Part shown: piece after piece, positions 26,222 to 34,043 of the stretch | Layout: every line of letters begins with the position of its first letter | How positions within the stretch are numbered: the first letter of the stretch is position 1 | Assembly (NCBI RefSeq): GCF_002899895.1 | Contig: NZ_PPEI02000003.1 | Coordinates: 372,001 to 436,000 of the forward strand | Direction: 5' to 3' | DNA length: 64,000 bases | Origin: Chryseobacterium oncorhynchi | GTDB lineage: Bacteria; Bacteroidota; Bacteroidia; Flavobacteriales; Weeksellaceae | Program-made: the position numbers and the translations under genes | The notes under the pieces: generated by a model | The model's input: the letters and a program-made list of their open reading frames with translations, nothing else | Told to the model about the DNA's origin: nothing | Database searches by the model: none

Positions 26222-26581
26222 TTAACCTATTTTGGGCGGTTGCCAGATCTCCTTTAAACGGTCCGAAAGGTATGGATCTGAATACTGGAACTGTGGATTC
26301 TTATTCGCTTTGTAATAAGAAAGTTCCAGACGTAGATTTTTTGAAAATGGAGTCTCAATAAAGGTACAACAAACAACGCATGATGAACAGCAGTCATCAC
26401 TACATGATTTTTTAGAATCATTTTTGCCGTCTTTTTTTGAGGAATGATTTTTACAGCAGTCACTCTTTTTAGATTCTGCCTTACAGCAGGTATCCTGCAT
26501 AGATTGAGCGTAGAAGCTATCCTTAGGAACCAAGAAAATTCCCAAACAAAATACTATTGCAAGTAGATGAAACAGCTTCAT
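26222..26581 (-). CDS. Small CC-rich secreted protein (HYC_CC_PP-like)
   Basis: A 119-residue exported protein; signal peptide about residues 1-25. The mature part is dense in Cys pairs (32-33, 42-43, 64-65, 71-72, plus Cys60 and Cys68) within Lys/Ser/Asp-rich sequence, and ends in the motif WQPPKIG. The pattern recalls the small HYC_CC_PP-type proteins found beside metal-related TonB receptors in Bacteroidota. The frame is open to an ATG at 26620, but that would overlap the preceding lipoprotein gene, and the ATG at 26581 gives a proper signal peptide. It probably forms an operon with the HMA-TonB receptor, 67 bases downstream. A periplasmic or surface metal-binding role is inference. Confidence 0.75.
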   Translation of the reverse strand: MKLFHLLAIVFCLGIFLVPKDSFYAQSMQDTCCKAESKKSDCCKNHSSKKDGKNDSKKSCSDDCCSSCVVCCTFIETPFSKNLRLELSYYKANKNPQFQYSDPYLSDRLKEIWQPPKIG

Positions 26582-26600
26582 ATCTGCAAAAATACGAAAT

Positions 26601-27239
26601 TTATGGCAATGGATCACCAACTTTTAGAGAACAACTGTGCCAAGGTTCACCATGAGCAGGGTTTATCTTTGGTTTTTCTCCCATAGCAATATTTTGCGAT
26701 GCCGGAGCTGGAGTAGGGGTAGTTTGTACAACATTTTGAACAGGCTGTGGAGCCGGAGCTGCCTTACTATTCAAAGGCTGTCCTACAGCGATGTCACATC
26801 TATGGCCTGGTTGCCCATGCGGAGGATTCATTCCGGGTGCGGTTTTAATCTGTTTTCCGCTATTATTATCAATTGTTACTTTTCCCGGAGACATTGAGTT
26901 TGGATCAATCTGAATGGTATTGCTATTTCCAGTATTCACAGTTTGTGCAACAGGAGTAGCCGCCGGTTGTCCACTCAAAGGTTGTCCTACAGGGATATCG
27001 CAACGGTGTCCCGGTTGTCCGTGAGCAGGATTCATTCCTGCAGCAGTTGCTATAGGAGCTGGGTTAGAGACGGACTGAATTCCAGCCTGATCCATCAGTG
27101 AAGCCTTAGGGGTATTGTTGATTGCTACAGAAGATTGCTGAGAACCTGCTTCTTCTTTTAAATAAGTTGCTTTCTCATCCTTTTTACAAGAGACAGCTAA
27201 TATTGATACAGAGATCAAACCTAAAAACGTATTCTTCAT
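26601..27239 (-). CDS. Lipoprotein with three His/Cys repeats
   Basis: A 212-residue lipoprotein: lipobox LAVSC with Cys18, then a low-complexity Pro/Ala/Thr-rich chain. It carries three copies of a 20-21-residue motif, consensus NPaHGqPgHrCdi-VGqPL, at 68-88, 136-156 and 192-211. Each copy has two His and one Cys at fixed spacing (His73, His78, Cys80 in the first), which looks like a soft-metal site. The last copy is the most diverged (PWHSCSL). It is the first gene of the unit that continues into the CC-rich protein and the HMA-TonB receptor. I know the motif from unnamed flavobacterial proteins only; the function is not established. Confidence 0.8.
   Translation of the reverse strand: MKNTFLGLISVSILAVSCKKDEKATYLKEEAGSQQSSVAINNTPKASLMDQAGIQSVSNPAPIATAAGMNPAHGQPGHRCDIPVGQPLSGQPAATPVAQTVNTGNSNTIQIDPNSMSPGKVTIDNNSGKQIKTAPGMNPPHGQPGHRCDIAVGQPLNSKAAPAPQPVQNVVQTTPTPAPASQNIAMGEKPKINPAHGEPWHSCSLKVGDPLP
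26607..27038 (-). repeat. Three in-frame His/Cys repeats in the lipoprotein gene
   Basis: Protein-level repeats are encoded at 26976-27038, 26772-26834 and 26607-26666. The first two are nearly identical, including the shared core HGQPGHRCDI; the third is degenerate. Spacers between copies are Pro/Ala/Thr/Asn-rich and unrelated in sequence. Confidence 0.85.
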
Positions 27240-27256
27240 ATCCTAGATTGGGTATG

Positions 27257-27298
27257 AAACAAAATTAGCAAAACATTTTTAATTGTTTTGCTAATTTT
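27257..27298 (-). terminator. Terminator after the response regulator, overlapping the next promoter
   Basis: The perfect 15-bp inverted repeat AAAATTAGCAAAACA (27261-27275) / TGTTTTGCTAATTTT (27284-27298) starts 23 bases after the response-regulator stop and ends on the minus strand in TTTTG-TTTC. The same 3' arm contains TAATTTTG (27260-27267, minus strand), a match to the -7 consensus for the lipoprotein gene starting at 27239. Confidence 0.65.
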
Positions 27299-27321
27299 AT
27301 ATTTATAATCCGATTTTTAGA

Positions 27322-28008
27322 TTAATTTTTTACAAGAAGTCTAAATCCTTCACCGTGAACGTTGATAATTTCCAATCCTTCGTCGTCTTTTAATAACTTA
27401 CGAAGCTTGGCAATATAAACGTCCATACTTCTTGCCGTAAAGTAATTTTCCTTTTTCCAGATCTTTCTTAGAGCAAGATCTCTAGGCATGAAGTCGTTTC
27501 TGTGGATGCAAAGAAGCTTTAGTAATTCATTTTCTTTTGGAGAAAGTTTGTATTCTTTATCACCCACTTTCAGTTGTCTCAACATAGAATCGAAGAAGAT
27601 ATTACTAATCTTAAATTGCTCCTGTTCTTCATTTTCCAACGTAGAGCTTCTTTGAAGAATAGCCTTGATCTTGTATAAAAGAAGTTCAGTATCAAAAGGT
27701 TTTGTGATATAATCATCAGCTCCCAGTTGATAACCTTTCAGAATATCCTCTCTCATATTTCTTGCTGTAAGGAATATGATCGGTGTATTTTTATCAATCT
27801 TTTTTACATCTTCTGCCAATGAAAATCCGTCTTTCTTAGGCATCATCACGTCAAATATGCAGATATCGAATTCGTTTTCTGTAAATTCCTTAAGTCCTTG
27901 CTCTCCATCTGTTGCCAGGGTAACTTCAAAATTATTGATTGTTAAATAATCTTTAAGCACCGCTCCGAAACTCTGATCGTCCTCTACTAATAATATTCTG
28001 TTGCTCAT
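27322..28008 (-). CDS. OmpR/RprY-type response regulator
   Basis: A 228-residue two-domain regulator. The receiver domain (1-120) has the acidic pair Asp10-Asp11, phospho-acceptor Asp53 in IFDVMMPKKDG, Thr81 in LTARN and Lys103 in TKPF. The C-terminal winged helix (about 130-226) has the OmpR features LSPKENELLKLL and SMDVYIAKLRKLL. It follows the histidine kinase gene on the same strand after 135 bases and is its obvious partner. The pair resembles the RprX/RprY system widely kept in Bacteroidota. The target genes are not shown by the sequence. Confidence 0.93.
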   Translation of the reverse strand: MSNRILLVEDDQSFGAVLKDYLTINNFEVTLATDGEQGLKEFTENEFDICIFDVMMPKKDGFSLAEDVKKIDKNTPIIFLTARNMREDILKGYQLGADDYITKPFDTELLLYKIKAILQRSSTLENEEQEQFKISNIFFDSMLRQLKVGDKEYKLSPKENELLKLLCIHRNDFMPRDLALRKIWKKENYFTARSMDVYIAKLRKLLKDDEGLEIINVHGEGFRLLVKN

Positions 28009-28143
28009 AATTTTAATAATTAATAATTAACAATTAAGAATGAACTTTCTCACTCTCTCTTCCTATATTTTGTTTTTTGGTTTTATTTTACAATTAATCA
28101 ATGATGTAAAGCATTCTATTTTATTACCATTGATCCTTTTTTT

Positions 28144-29688
28144 TTAGCTCATTGGAAGCTTTATAGTAAATGTGCTTCCTTGTCCTTTATTAGAATCTAC
28201 TATAACCTGACCCTTATGGAGTTCTACAATTTTTTTAACGTAGGAAAGCCCTAAGCCTTGTCCTTTTACATTATGAATGTTTCCTGTTTCTTCCCTGAAG
28301 AATTTCTCAAATATTTTTGTCTTATTCTGAGTGTCCATTCCCATTCCCTTGTCCGAGATCTCAATGATGTACCAATGTCCTTCGTTTCTTGTTTCTACAT
28401 GAATTTCAGGTGCCTCGGGAGAATACTTGTTGGCATTATCCAATAGGTTCACCAGCATATTTGAGATGTGGAATTCGTCAATCTTAAAATTATAATGAGT
28501 CGCATTAAATTCTTGGGTTAAAGAACCATTTCTCTGTTGTACAATAAGGTTAAAAGATTCCGTTGTTCTCTTAATCAATTCCCTTACATTGGTTTCTCTT
28601 AGGAATAATTCTACCTCATTTCTTTCAAGCTTGGACATGTTCAGAACATTTTCTACCTGCTTTTTCATTCTTAGGTTTTCCTGCTTGATCAATTCTGAAT
28701 AATATTTTACTTTATCCGGATTGGTTGCAATTTTATCATTAGCCAGGGAATCCGTTGCTACAGAAATGGTTGCCAATGGCGTCTTGAATTCATGAGACAT
28801 ATTATTGATGAAATCCGTCTTCACTTCTGCAAGCTTTTTCTGTCTCATCATATAATTGATGGAAATGATATAAATTCCAAGAATGGTAAGTAAGGAAAGG
28901 AAAGTCCCCAATAACATGGGCCAGTTGTTCATTGCCAAAGAATATTCCTTTTTAGGGAATACCAATGCAAGACTGTATAATGTGTTTTTCTTGTCTGTAA
29001 AAAGAGGAAAGCTATACGTATTACTATCTTTTTTCTCTTTATAGGCTTTATTAACAATGCTTGTTAATTTGCTATTTCTATCAAGGACTCCGTATCCGAA
29101 TTTTGCGGTAATCCCTCTTATTCTCAGTTCCTTGGTGATGACAGAATCAAGAACAGTAGCGTCAACTCTTTTGGTGATGGGAAGATTGTTTCCATAAACC
29201 TTTACAAACTCTTTCATAGAATAATCACCCGTTTCTATATCCTGGTTGATATCCGTAGTAAGAAGTTCACGGTTTGTGGTATCTCTCTTTATTTTATAGG
29301 CAGCTTCGTCCGTATATAAAGTCGTCAGTTTTATAGAATCTCCTTTCTTAGAGATAGGAAGCTGTGTTTTTTCAATAATGTTCTTGGAGTAAATAATCTG
29401 TCTTTGGGTTCCAGAGTCTTCAACCTGCTGGATGGTAGTTAAAGAAGGCTGTTTACTGTTGGCAAGAATATTATTTCTGAAATTTTTATAATCCTGATTT
29501 AAATATTTTTCAGCCTCAATTTCTTCAATACTTTTTGAAGTACTTTCCAAAACAGCATACACTTTATTTGAAAAATCCTGTTCCAGTACACCGTAATAGC
29601 CTTTCAGCCAATAAAATTGGAGCGTCACAAAGACAATCAGTGAAATTGTCATAAACACCGAAATTATTGGGATGAATTTGTTATTCAT
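28144..29688 (-). CDS. Sensor histidine kinase (RprX-like)
   Basis: A 514-residue membrane kinase with a transmembrane helix at about 5-27, a periplasmic sensor region to about 255 and a second helix at about 256-280. The H-box is NNMSHEFKTPLATIS with phospho-acceptor His299; the ATP-binding domain has LVNLLDNANKYS, SDKGMGMD and GQGLGLSYVK. There is no HAMP domain between the second helix and the H-box. It is the upstream member of a kinase-regulator pair on the minus strand. Confidence 0.93.
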   Translation of the reverse strand: MNNKFIPIISVFMTISLIVFVTLQFYWLKGYYGVLEQDFSNKVYAVLESTSKSIEEIEAEKYLNQDYKNFRNNILANSKQPSLTTIQQVEDSGTQRQIIYSKNIIEKTQLPISKKGDSIKLTTLYTDEAAYKIKRDTTNRELLTTDINQDIETGDYSMKEFVKVYGNNLPITKRVDATVLDSVITKELRIRGITAKFGYGVLDRNSKLTSIVNKAYKEKKDSNTYSFPLFTDKKNTLYSLALVFPKKEYSLAMNNWPMLLGTFLSLLTILGIYIISINYMMRQKKLAEVKTDFINNMSHEFKTPLATISVATDSLANDKIATNPDKVKYYSELIKQENLRMKKQVENVLNMSKLERNEVELFLRETNVRELIKRTTESFNLIVQQRNGSLTQEFNATHYNFKIDEFHISNMLVNLLDNANKYSPEAPEIHVETRNEGHWYIIEISDKGMGMDTQNKTKIFEKFFREETGNIHNVKGQGLGLSYVKKIVELHKGQVIVDSNKGQGSTFTIKLPMS

Positions 29689-29888
29689 TATTTAATTATA
29701 TATGTTTTGGAAAAATGAATGTTAAAATTAATTGTTTTAAGACTAGGTAAACAAAAAACGAGCCAAAAAATTATGTTTTTTTTCTTAAAAGAGTGTTTTT
29801 TAACAATTATTTATGAATTATTGTTTACTTGTCATATGAAAAGTCCTTTCTGTAAATAAAGACTTAACTTTATTAAAAATAATTAGTT

Positions 29889-30380
29889 ATGGAATCTAGT
29901 ATCATTTTCAACAAAGATTTTGACTCGAATAGCGTCTATGTAATGAAAGTTTATAATGCTGATGTTTCAGCCGTATGGAACTATTTTACCCAATCCGAAT
30001 TATTGGATCAATGGTGGGGACCGAAGCCATGGAGATGTGAAACTTTAAATCAGGATTTTAAAGAAGGCGGTATTTGGCTCTATTCAATGGTTGGGCCGAA
30101 CGGAGAAAAAGCCTATGCTCAATTCAAATATGGTGAGATTATGGAGCATAGAAGTGTGGATTGGACAAGTGCTTTTTGTGATGAAAAAGGAAAGGTGAAT
30201 GAAGAGTTCTCAGGATCAAAATGGCTGATTGGTTTTACAGGCGTAGAAGAGGGAACAAAAATAACAATCAATATTCATTACCAATCCCAGGAAATAATGA
30301 AAAAGATGTTGGAGATGGGGTTTGAAGAAGGTCTTAAAATGGGTCTGAATCAATTGGAGGAAATTTTAGATCATCATTAG
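29889..30380 (+). CDS. SRPBCC / AHSA1-like domain protein
   Basis: A 163-residue START-like protein of the Aha1-C (AHSA1) group. The typical motifs are present: VWNYFTQSELLDQWWGPKPW near residues 30-50 and a C-terminal amphipathic helix (EEGLKMGLNQLEEIL). Such proteins bind small hydrophobic ligands or act as co-chaperones, and the true role of most bacterial members is unknown. It stands alone, divergent from the kinase gene, and ends before a hairpin shared with the convergent secreted-protein operon. Confidence 0.85.
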   Translation: MESSIIFNKDFDSNSVYVMKVYNADVSAVWNYFTQSELLDQWWGPKPWRCETLNQDFKEGGIWLYSMVGPNGEKAYAQFKYGEIMEHRSVDWTSAFCDEKGKVNEEFSGSKWLIGFTGVEEGTKITINIHYQSQEIMKKMLEMGFEEGLKMGLNQLEEILDHH

Positions 30381-30408
30381 AAAATAGTAAGATAATTTTG
30401 TACTAATA

Positions 30409-30440
30409 AAATAGAGTGCTCCAATTGGAACACTCTATTT
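30409..30440. terminator. Bidirectional terminator
   Basis: The stem AAATAGAGTG (30409-30418) / CACTCTATTT (30431-30440) encloses a small CCAATTGG dyad and lies between the convergent AHSA1-like gene and the three-gene secreted-protein operon. Confidence 0.7.
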
Positions 30441-30491
30441 ATTAAAAATATGGAATAAAAATGTTTTGCTATTTCTTCTTTCAACATCAGT

Positions 30492-31316
30492 TTATAGCTT
30501 TTCTATGCTGATGAAAGTTCCGTCTGTAGGAACTATTTTATAAACATCGGCAACGGTAAGAATTGAAATACCTCCTGAAACCTGAACTTTAAGCTGATCT
30601 CCTTTGTCAAACATTGCCAGAAACTCCATGGTTCCGACCCTGTTGGCTCCAGCAGTAATTAAAATGGCTTCATTCAAGGATACATCATTTCTGGCAAGTA
30701 CACTGCCATTCTTTAATGCCCTGAATGAAATGACAGGCGGACTTACATGGATTCCCGAAGTTTTTACCTTTAAACTGATCAGAATCTTGTAAAATCCCGA
30801 CTCTTTGAATGTAAAGTTATTGAAGTTGCTGTTCACAGTGCCTTGTGGATCAATAATACCTAGCTTATCTCCATCCAACACATTGTTGTAAAAACCAAAA
30901 GGAACGTCTTTTTCCCCGCATCCAATAAGTATACAGGCTACAGAAGGAAAATTATTTTCCGGTGTTGCGGGGTTCATGCTGGCGCGGGTTGCTCTTCCTC
31001 CATTTTCATAAAAAGTAGGCTTCCATTTTTCACCATCATAAACAACCACTCTTTGAATGTCTTTTCTATACATGATCATTCCCTGCATCGTAGGATCATT
31101 GCTAAAGTGGTCGGGGTCATTGCTATTATATAAAGGCAATTCTGCTTCATTGTTTACTGTGGGGATCATCATTCCCTTGGATTTGGCTGAATTGTCCTCA
31201 TTATTTACAACACTAAATATGGAGTTGGAGCTTGGGTTGGTAGCGCTGCCAAGAGTGATCTGTGAGAAAGCTGTACTGGCCCAAATCATAAGTGCTGTGA
31301 TGTATATTTTTTTCAT
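30492..31316 (-). CDS. Secreted protein, third member of a paralogous trio
   Basis: A 274-residue exported protein with a signal peptide ending near ASTAFSQ. After it comes the module KGMMIPTVNNEAELPLY ... GMIMYRKDIQRVVVYDGEKW, shared with the two upstream neighbours. The C-terminal 150 residues are predicted beta-rich with no motif I can name; a C1q/TNF-like jelly roll is possible. There is no T9SS tail or lipobox. It ends the operon, starting 4 bases after its neighbour's stop. Function unknown. Confidence 0.75.
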   Translation of the reverse strand: MKKIYITALMIWASTAFSQITLGSATNPSSNSIFSVVNNEDNSAKSKGMMIPTVNNEAELPLYNSNDPDHFSNDPTMQGMIMYRKDIQRVVVYDGEKWKPTFYENGGRATRASMNPATPENNFPSVACILIGCGEKDVPFGFYNNVLDGDKLGIIDPQGTVNSNFNNFTFKESGFYKILISLKVKTSGIHVSPPVISFRALKNGSVLARNDVSLNEAILITAGANRVGTMEFLAMFDKGDQLKVQVSGGISILTVADVYKIVPTDGTFISIEKL

Positions 31317-31320
31317 CGTT

Positions 31321-32160
31321 TTAATTCAATTTTTCGATATATAAATAGGTGTCCTTGTCGCTCATTTTAAATGTCACGCCCGTTCCCACGTTTAGTCCTG
31401 TGTCTGCCTGAATACCTGCTCTCAAACGGATTTGATCTCCTGCATGCAGATATTTGGTGGTAGAAAAGCTGTTTATTGAATTTGAACTTCCCCCAGTTAC
31501 CAGCAGCCCATATAATAAAAAGCTGTTTTCATGAATTTTCTGCCATCCTTCTCCTACAGCATTTACATAAAGAGCCTGAAGAGAGACAATAGTGGCCGCA
31601 TTTCCCACGGAAAGACCTCCCGCGCTGCTTGTTTTAACGGATGGGTTAATTCTGTAGAATCCACTTACGGGAATGGTGATTTCTCCATTAGCATTGACAG
31701 CTAAACCTAAATTATTTATGTTGTTTCGGTCAAAATCATTTAAAATATTAAACTGTAAGGTAGGTCGTCCTGTAATTCCTAATACATTAGCAACCGTCTG
31801 GTCAGATGAGTTTGATCCTAGGATACTCAGATTTTTATAATTTTTAATACTTCTTTCTGTGGCTGCGATCCATCTGTAGCCATCATATTTTACAGCATCT
31901 TTTATTTCTTTGTTGTAAAATATCAATCCATTATCTGTAGGATTGTTCTCGTATAAATCCGGATGCGCAGCATTGTAATTGGGTAGTTCGGTATGGTTTT
32001 CTACAACCGGAAGCATAATTCCCTTGGTGTTGTGCTCTATCTGTAAAGCTGCTCGAGGATGAACAACTTCAGGCCTGTTGCCTATTTTTACCTGAGCATA
32101 TCCAAGATATCCCATGGTTGTTAACATAAAAACGTTGAGTGTAATAACTTTTTTAATCAT
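31321..32160 (-). CDS. Secreted protein, second member of a paralogous trio
   Basis: A 279-residue exported protein starting MIKKVITLNVFMLTTMG, with the signal peptide ending near GYAQ. It has the same module as its neighbours, KGIMLPVVENHTELPNY ... NGLIFYNKEIKDAVKYDGYRW, followed by a beta-rich domain. The frame could begin at a GTG at 32169, overlapping the upstream gene by 8 bases; the ATG at 32160, one base beyond that gene's stop, gives a better signal peptide. Function unknown; the duplication and secretion suggest a surface or adhesive role. Confidence 0.75.
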   Translation of the reverse strand: MIKKVITLNVFMLTTMGYLGYAQVKIGNRPEVVHPRAALQIEHNTKGIMLPVVENHTELPNYNAAHPDLYENNPTDNGLIFYNKEIKDAVKYDGYRWIAATERSIKNYKNLSILGSNSSDQTVANVLGITGRPTLQFNILNDFDRNNINNLGLAVNANGEITIPVSGFYRINPSVKTSSAGGLSVGNAATIVSLQALYVNAVGEGWQKIHENSFLLYGLLVTGGSSNSINSFSTTKYLHAGDQIRLRAGIQADTGLNVGTGVTFKMSDKDTYLYIEKLN

Positions 32161-32161
32161 T

Positions 32162-33049
32162 TTAATCACTTACTTTGGTGAACATTATTTCTCTTGGATA
32201 GTATTGGGCAATACTTGTACTGGCTGCTGCGGTTAGAGTAACTACTACAGACACTGTTGCCAGAGGAGAATGTATTCTGGATACAATATAATCTCCTGGA
32301 TTTAAACGAATTCGGGTTGTGGTAAACGCCGCTGTATTGGTATCGCCGCCTATTCCAAGAATACCATAATAATCTGGGAAGAAAGTAGTCAATTTAACTT
32401 CACTATGGCTTCCGTCATTTTGCTTAAGATATGCTCTTAGTTGGTATTGTGGCCCGCTTGTTAATGAAACGGCTCCTCCGGTTTTGGAGGGTACATTTAA
32501 ATAAATATCATAAACACCAGCTTCATTCACGACAAACTTAGCATTGTCAAAGCTTTTATTACCATAGATTCCTCCTCCGGGTACTACCGCGGTCTCTCTT
32601 GCGATATTGAGGTTATTATAAGATTGCTGCCCATCTACCGGAGCACTAAATCCAATTCCCACATGTCGCCCGCATCCGAGAAGAACACAAACTACGCTGG
32701 TTTCTTCGCCTGCAGTAGATAAAAATCTGGATTGCTTCATTTTGAAGTCCGCAGCTGTAGGTTCATTATTCCATTGAGATCCATCATAAGAGTAAAAAGT
32801 AGCATGTGTTTTTTCGAACATCATCATTCCTGTCATTTCAGGATCTGAAGTAGATGGAACATACAATGGAAGATTTTCCGGTGCAGATACTTCAGGAAGC
32901 ATCATACCGAAGTTTTTCCTTTCATATTTTCCGTCTACTTGTAGAATGGCTTTGTTGTGAATTTCAACAGTTGGGTTTTTTGAAATTCCTACTTGTGAAA
33001 AGCCCAAGTTAACAAGAAGCAACATCAAAGAAGTGCTGATTTTTTTCAT
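32162..33049 (-). CDS. Secreted protein, first member of a paralogous trio
   Basis: A 295-residue exported protein with signal peptide MKKISTSLMLLLVNLGFSQ. It carries the shared module FGMMLPEVSAPENLPLY ... GMMMFEKTHATFYSYDGSQW and a beta-rich C-terminal part. It is the promoter-proximal gene of three, with a likely promoter about 270 bases upstream. The related N-terminal module KGILVPRL in the 600-residue protein at 49141 belongs to the same widespread flavobacterial surface-protein type. Function unknown. Confidence 0.75.
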   Translation of the reverse strand: MKKISTSLMLLLVNLGFSQVGISKNPTVEIHNKAILQVDGKYERKNFGMMLPEVSAPENLPLYVPSTSDPEMTGMMMFEKTHATFYSYDGSQWNNEPTAADFKMKQSRFLSTAGEETSVVCVLLGCGRHVGIGFSAPVDGQQSYNNLNIARETAVVPGGGIYGNKSFDNAKFVVNEAGVYDIYLNVPSKTGGAVSLTSGPQYQLRAYLKQNDGSHSEVKLTTFFPDYYGILGIGGDTNTAAFTTTRIRLNPGDYIVSRIHSPLATVSVVVTLTAAASTSIAQYYPREIMFTKVSD

Positions 33050-33316
33050 GGTTTTTTTGATTTCTATTTTAATTTTAATCTGTTTTATCCAGAAGAATTT
33101 TTATCGAAATAGATAGTTTTTTCAGTTTTTAGTTTTTTTGTGGTTTTTATTCAAAATTTTATCTCTCCAGGTTCGGGTCTGAACTGGATTTATCATTTGT
33201 TGTCGTTTTTTTCAAGCTGATGATTAAAAAAGCATGAAGAAATTGACCATAATATTCTGAGGGAAATTGATCATAGTACTTGATCAAAAGAACGTGGTAT
33301 GGGCCTGACTAAAGTA

Positions 33317-33345
33317 CAAATCTAATGGGGTATCAACCTATCAAA
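33317..33345 (-). promoter_or_regulatory. Promoter of the secreted-trio operon
   Basis: On the minus strand TTTG (33342-33345) and TAGATTTG (33317-33324) are separated by 17 bases, close to the Bacteroidota consensus. It would leave a leader of about 260 bases before the first start at 33049. Confidence 0.45.
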
Positions 33346-33480
33346 TTGTGAAATATTATAGGTGAGACATTTAATCTTTAGTGAATAAAATGGTAATGAT
33401 TTGGAAATGAATTGATTTAAATTTTTAATTATAATTTATTTTTTAGATAATATTTTTAATTAATCATTTAATTTTGTTTA

Positions 33481-33515
33481 AAAAAAATAGAGATAAGTTT
33501 TGGCTTATCTCTATT
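33481..33515 (-). terminator. Terminator of the 112-aa gene
   Basis: The perfect 12-bp stem AATAGAGATAAG (33486-33497) / CTTATCTCTATT (33504-33515), with a 6-base loop, is followed on the minus strand by a run of T, 88 bases past the stop at 33603. Confidence 0.8.
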
Positions 33516-33602
33516 GTATCAATAAAATAGGTTTATTTGGTTTGATTTTGATAATTATTATGTTGTTTTATTATCAAATATTTAAATTATCGCTTTTTTA
33601 GC

Positions 33603-33941
33603 TTAAATTAATTCCTCTTCCTGAAAATATTGAATAATCGCCTTTTTCATAAGCAAGCTCTGCTCGTTGGGCCTTAATTCAGGAAGTTCTTCTAGTTTTT
33701 CGAACTGTGGCCACCCATCTTCATAGTGAGTGAATTTATAATACCCGAAAGGTTCAAGTAGTCTGCATACCGCAATGTGAATCAGATTTACCTTGTCTTC
33801 CTTTGTGTATTTTTGTTGTCCGCTTCCCAATTCCTGTAATCCTATTAGAAACAAAAGAGTTTCAATAGGTGGATTCTTCTCTGTCTGAAAGTTGTCTTCG
33901 AAGAACTGTTCTATTTTTTTCCAATATTCAGATTCGTTCAT
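33603..33941 (-). CDS. Conserved hypothetical protein, 112 aa
   Basis: A 112-residue soluble, acidic protein with no signal peptide or membrane segment. It is predicted mostly helical, with a central NLIHIAVCRLLEPFGYYKF and GWPQFEKLEELP. I recognise it only as the kind of short cytoplasmic protein conserved in flavobacteria; no catalytic motif is visible. It has its own terminator and lies 102 bases downstream of the oligopeptidase gene on the same strand, so it could be co-transcribed with it. Confidence 0.7.
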   Translation of the reverse strand: MNESEYWKKIEQFFEDNFQTEKNPPIETLLFLIGLQELGSGQQKYTKEDKVNLIHIAVCRLLEPFGYYKFTHYEDGWPQFEKLEELPELRPNEQSLLMKKAIIQYFQEEELI

Positions 33942-34043
33942 ATGATGATATCTGCCATTTTATAATGACAATATATTTTTATAAATTATTATTTTCTTTT
34001 TATTTTCCTCATTTTTAGAGTTTAATGAGAGAAAAACACAAAA

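Larger units (their letters stand above)
33050..33602. other. 553-base intergenic region
   Basis: No gene is visible. Working leftward on the minus strand, it holds a likely promoter (33317-33345) and a long leader for the secreted trio, with three TTGAYCA elements inside the leader (33243-33249, 33267-33273, 33281-33287). Two of these lie in the direct repeat GAAATTGAYCATARTA (33239-33254 and 33263-33278). The right end holds the terminator of the gene at 33603. Confidence 0.5.
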
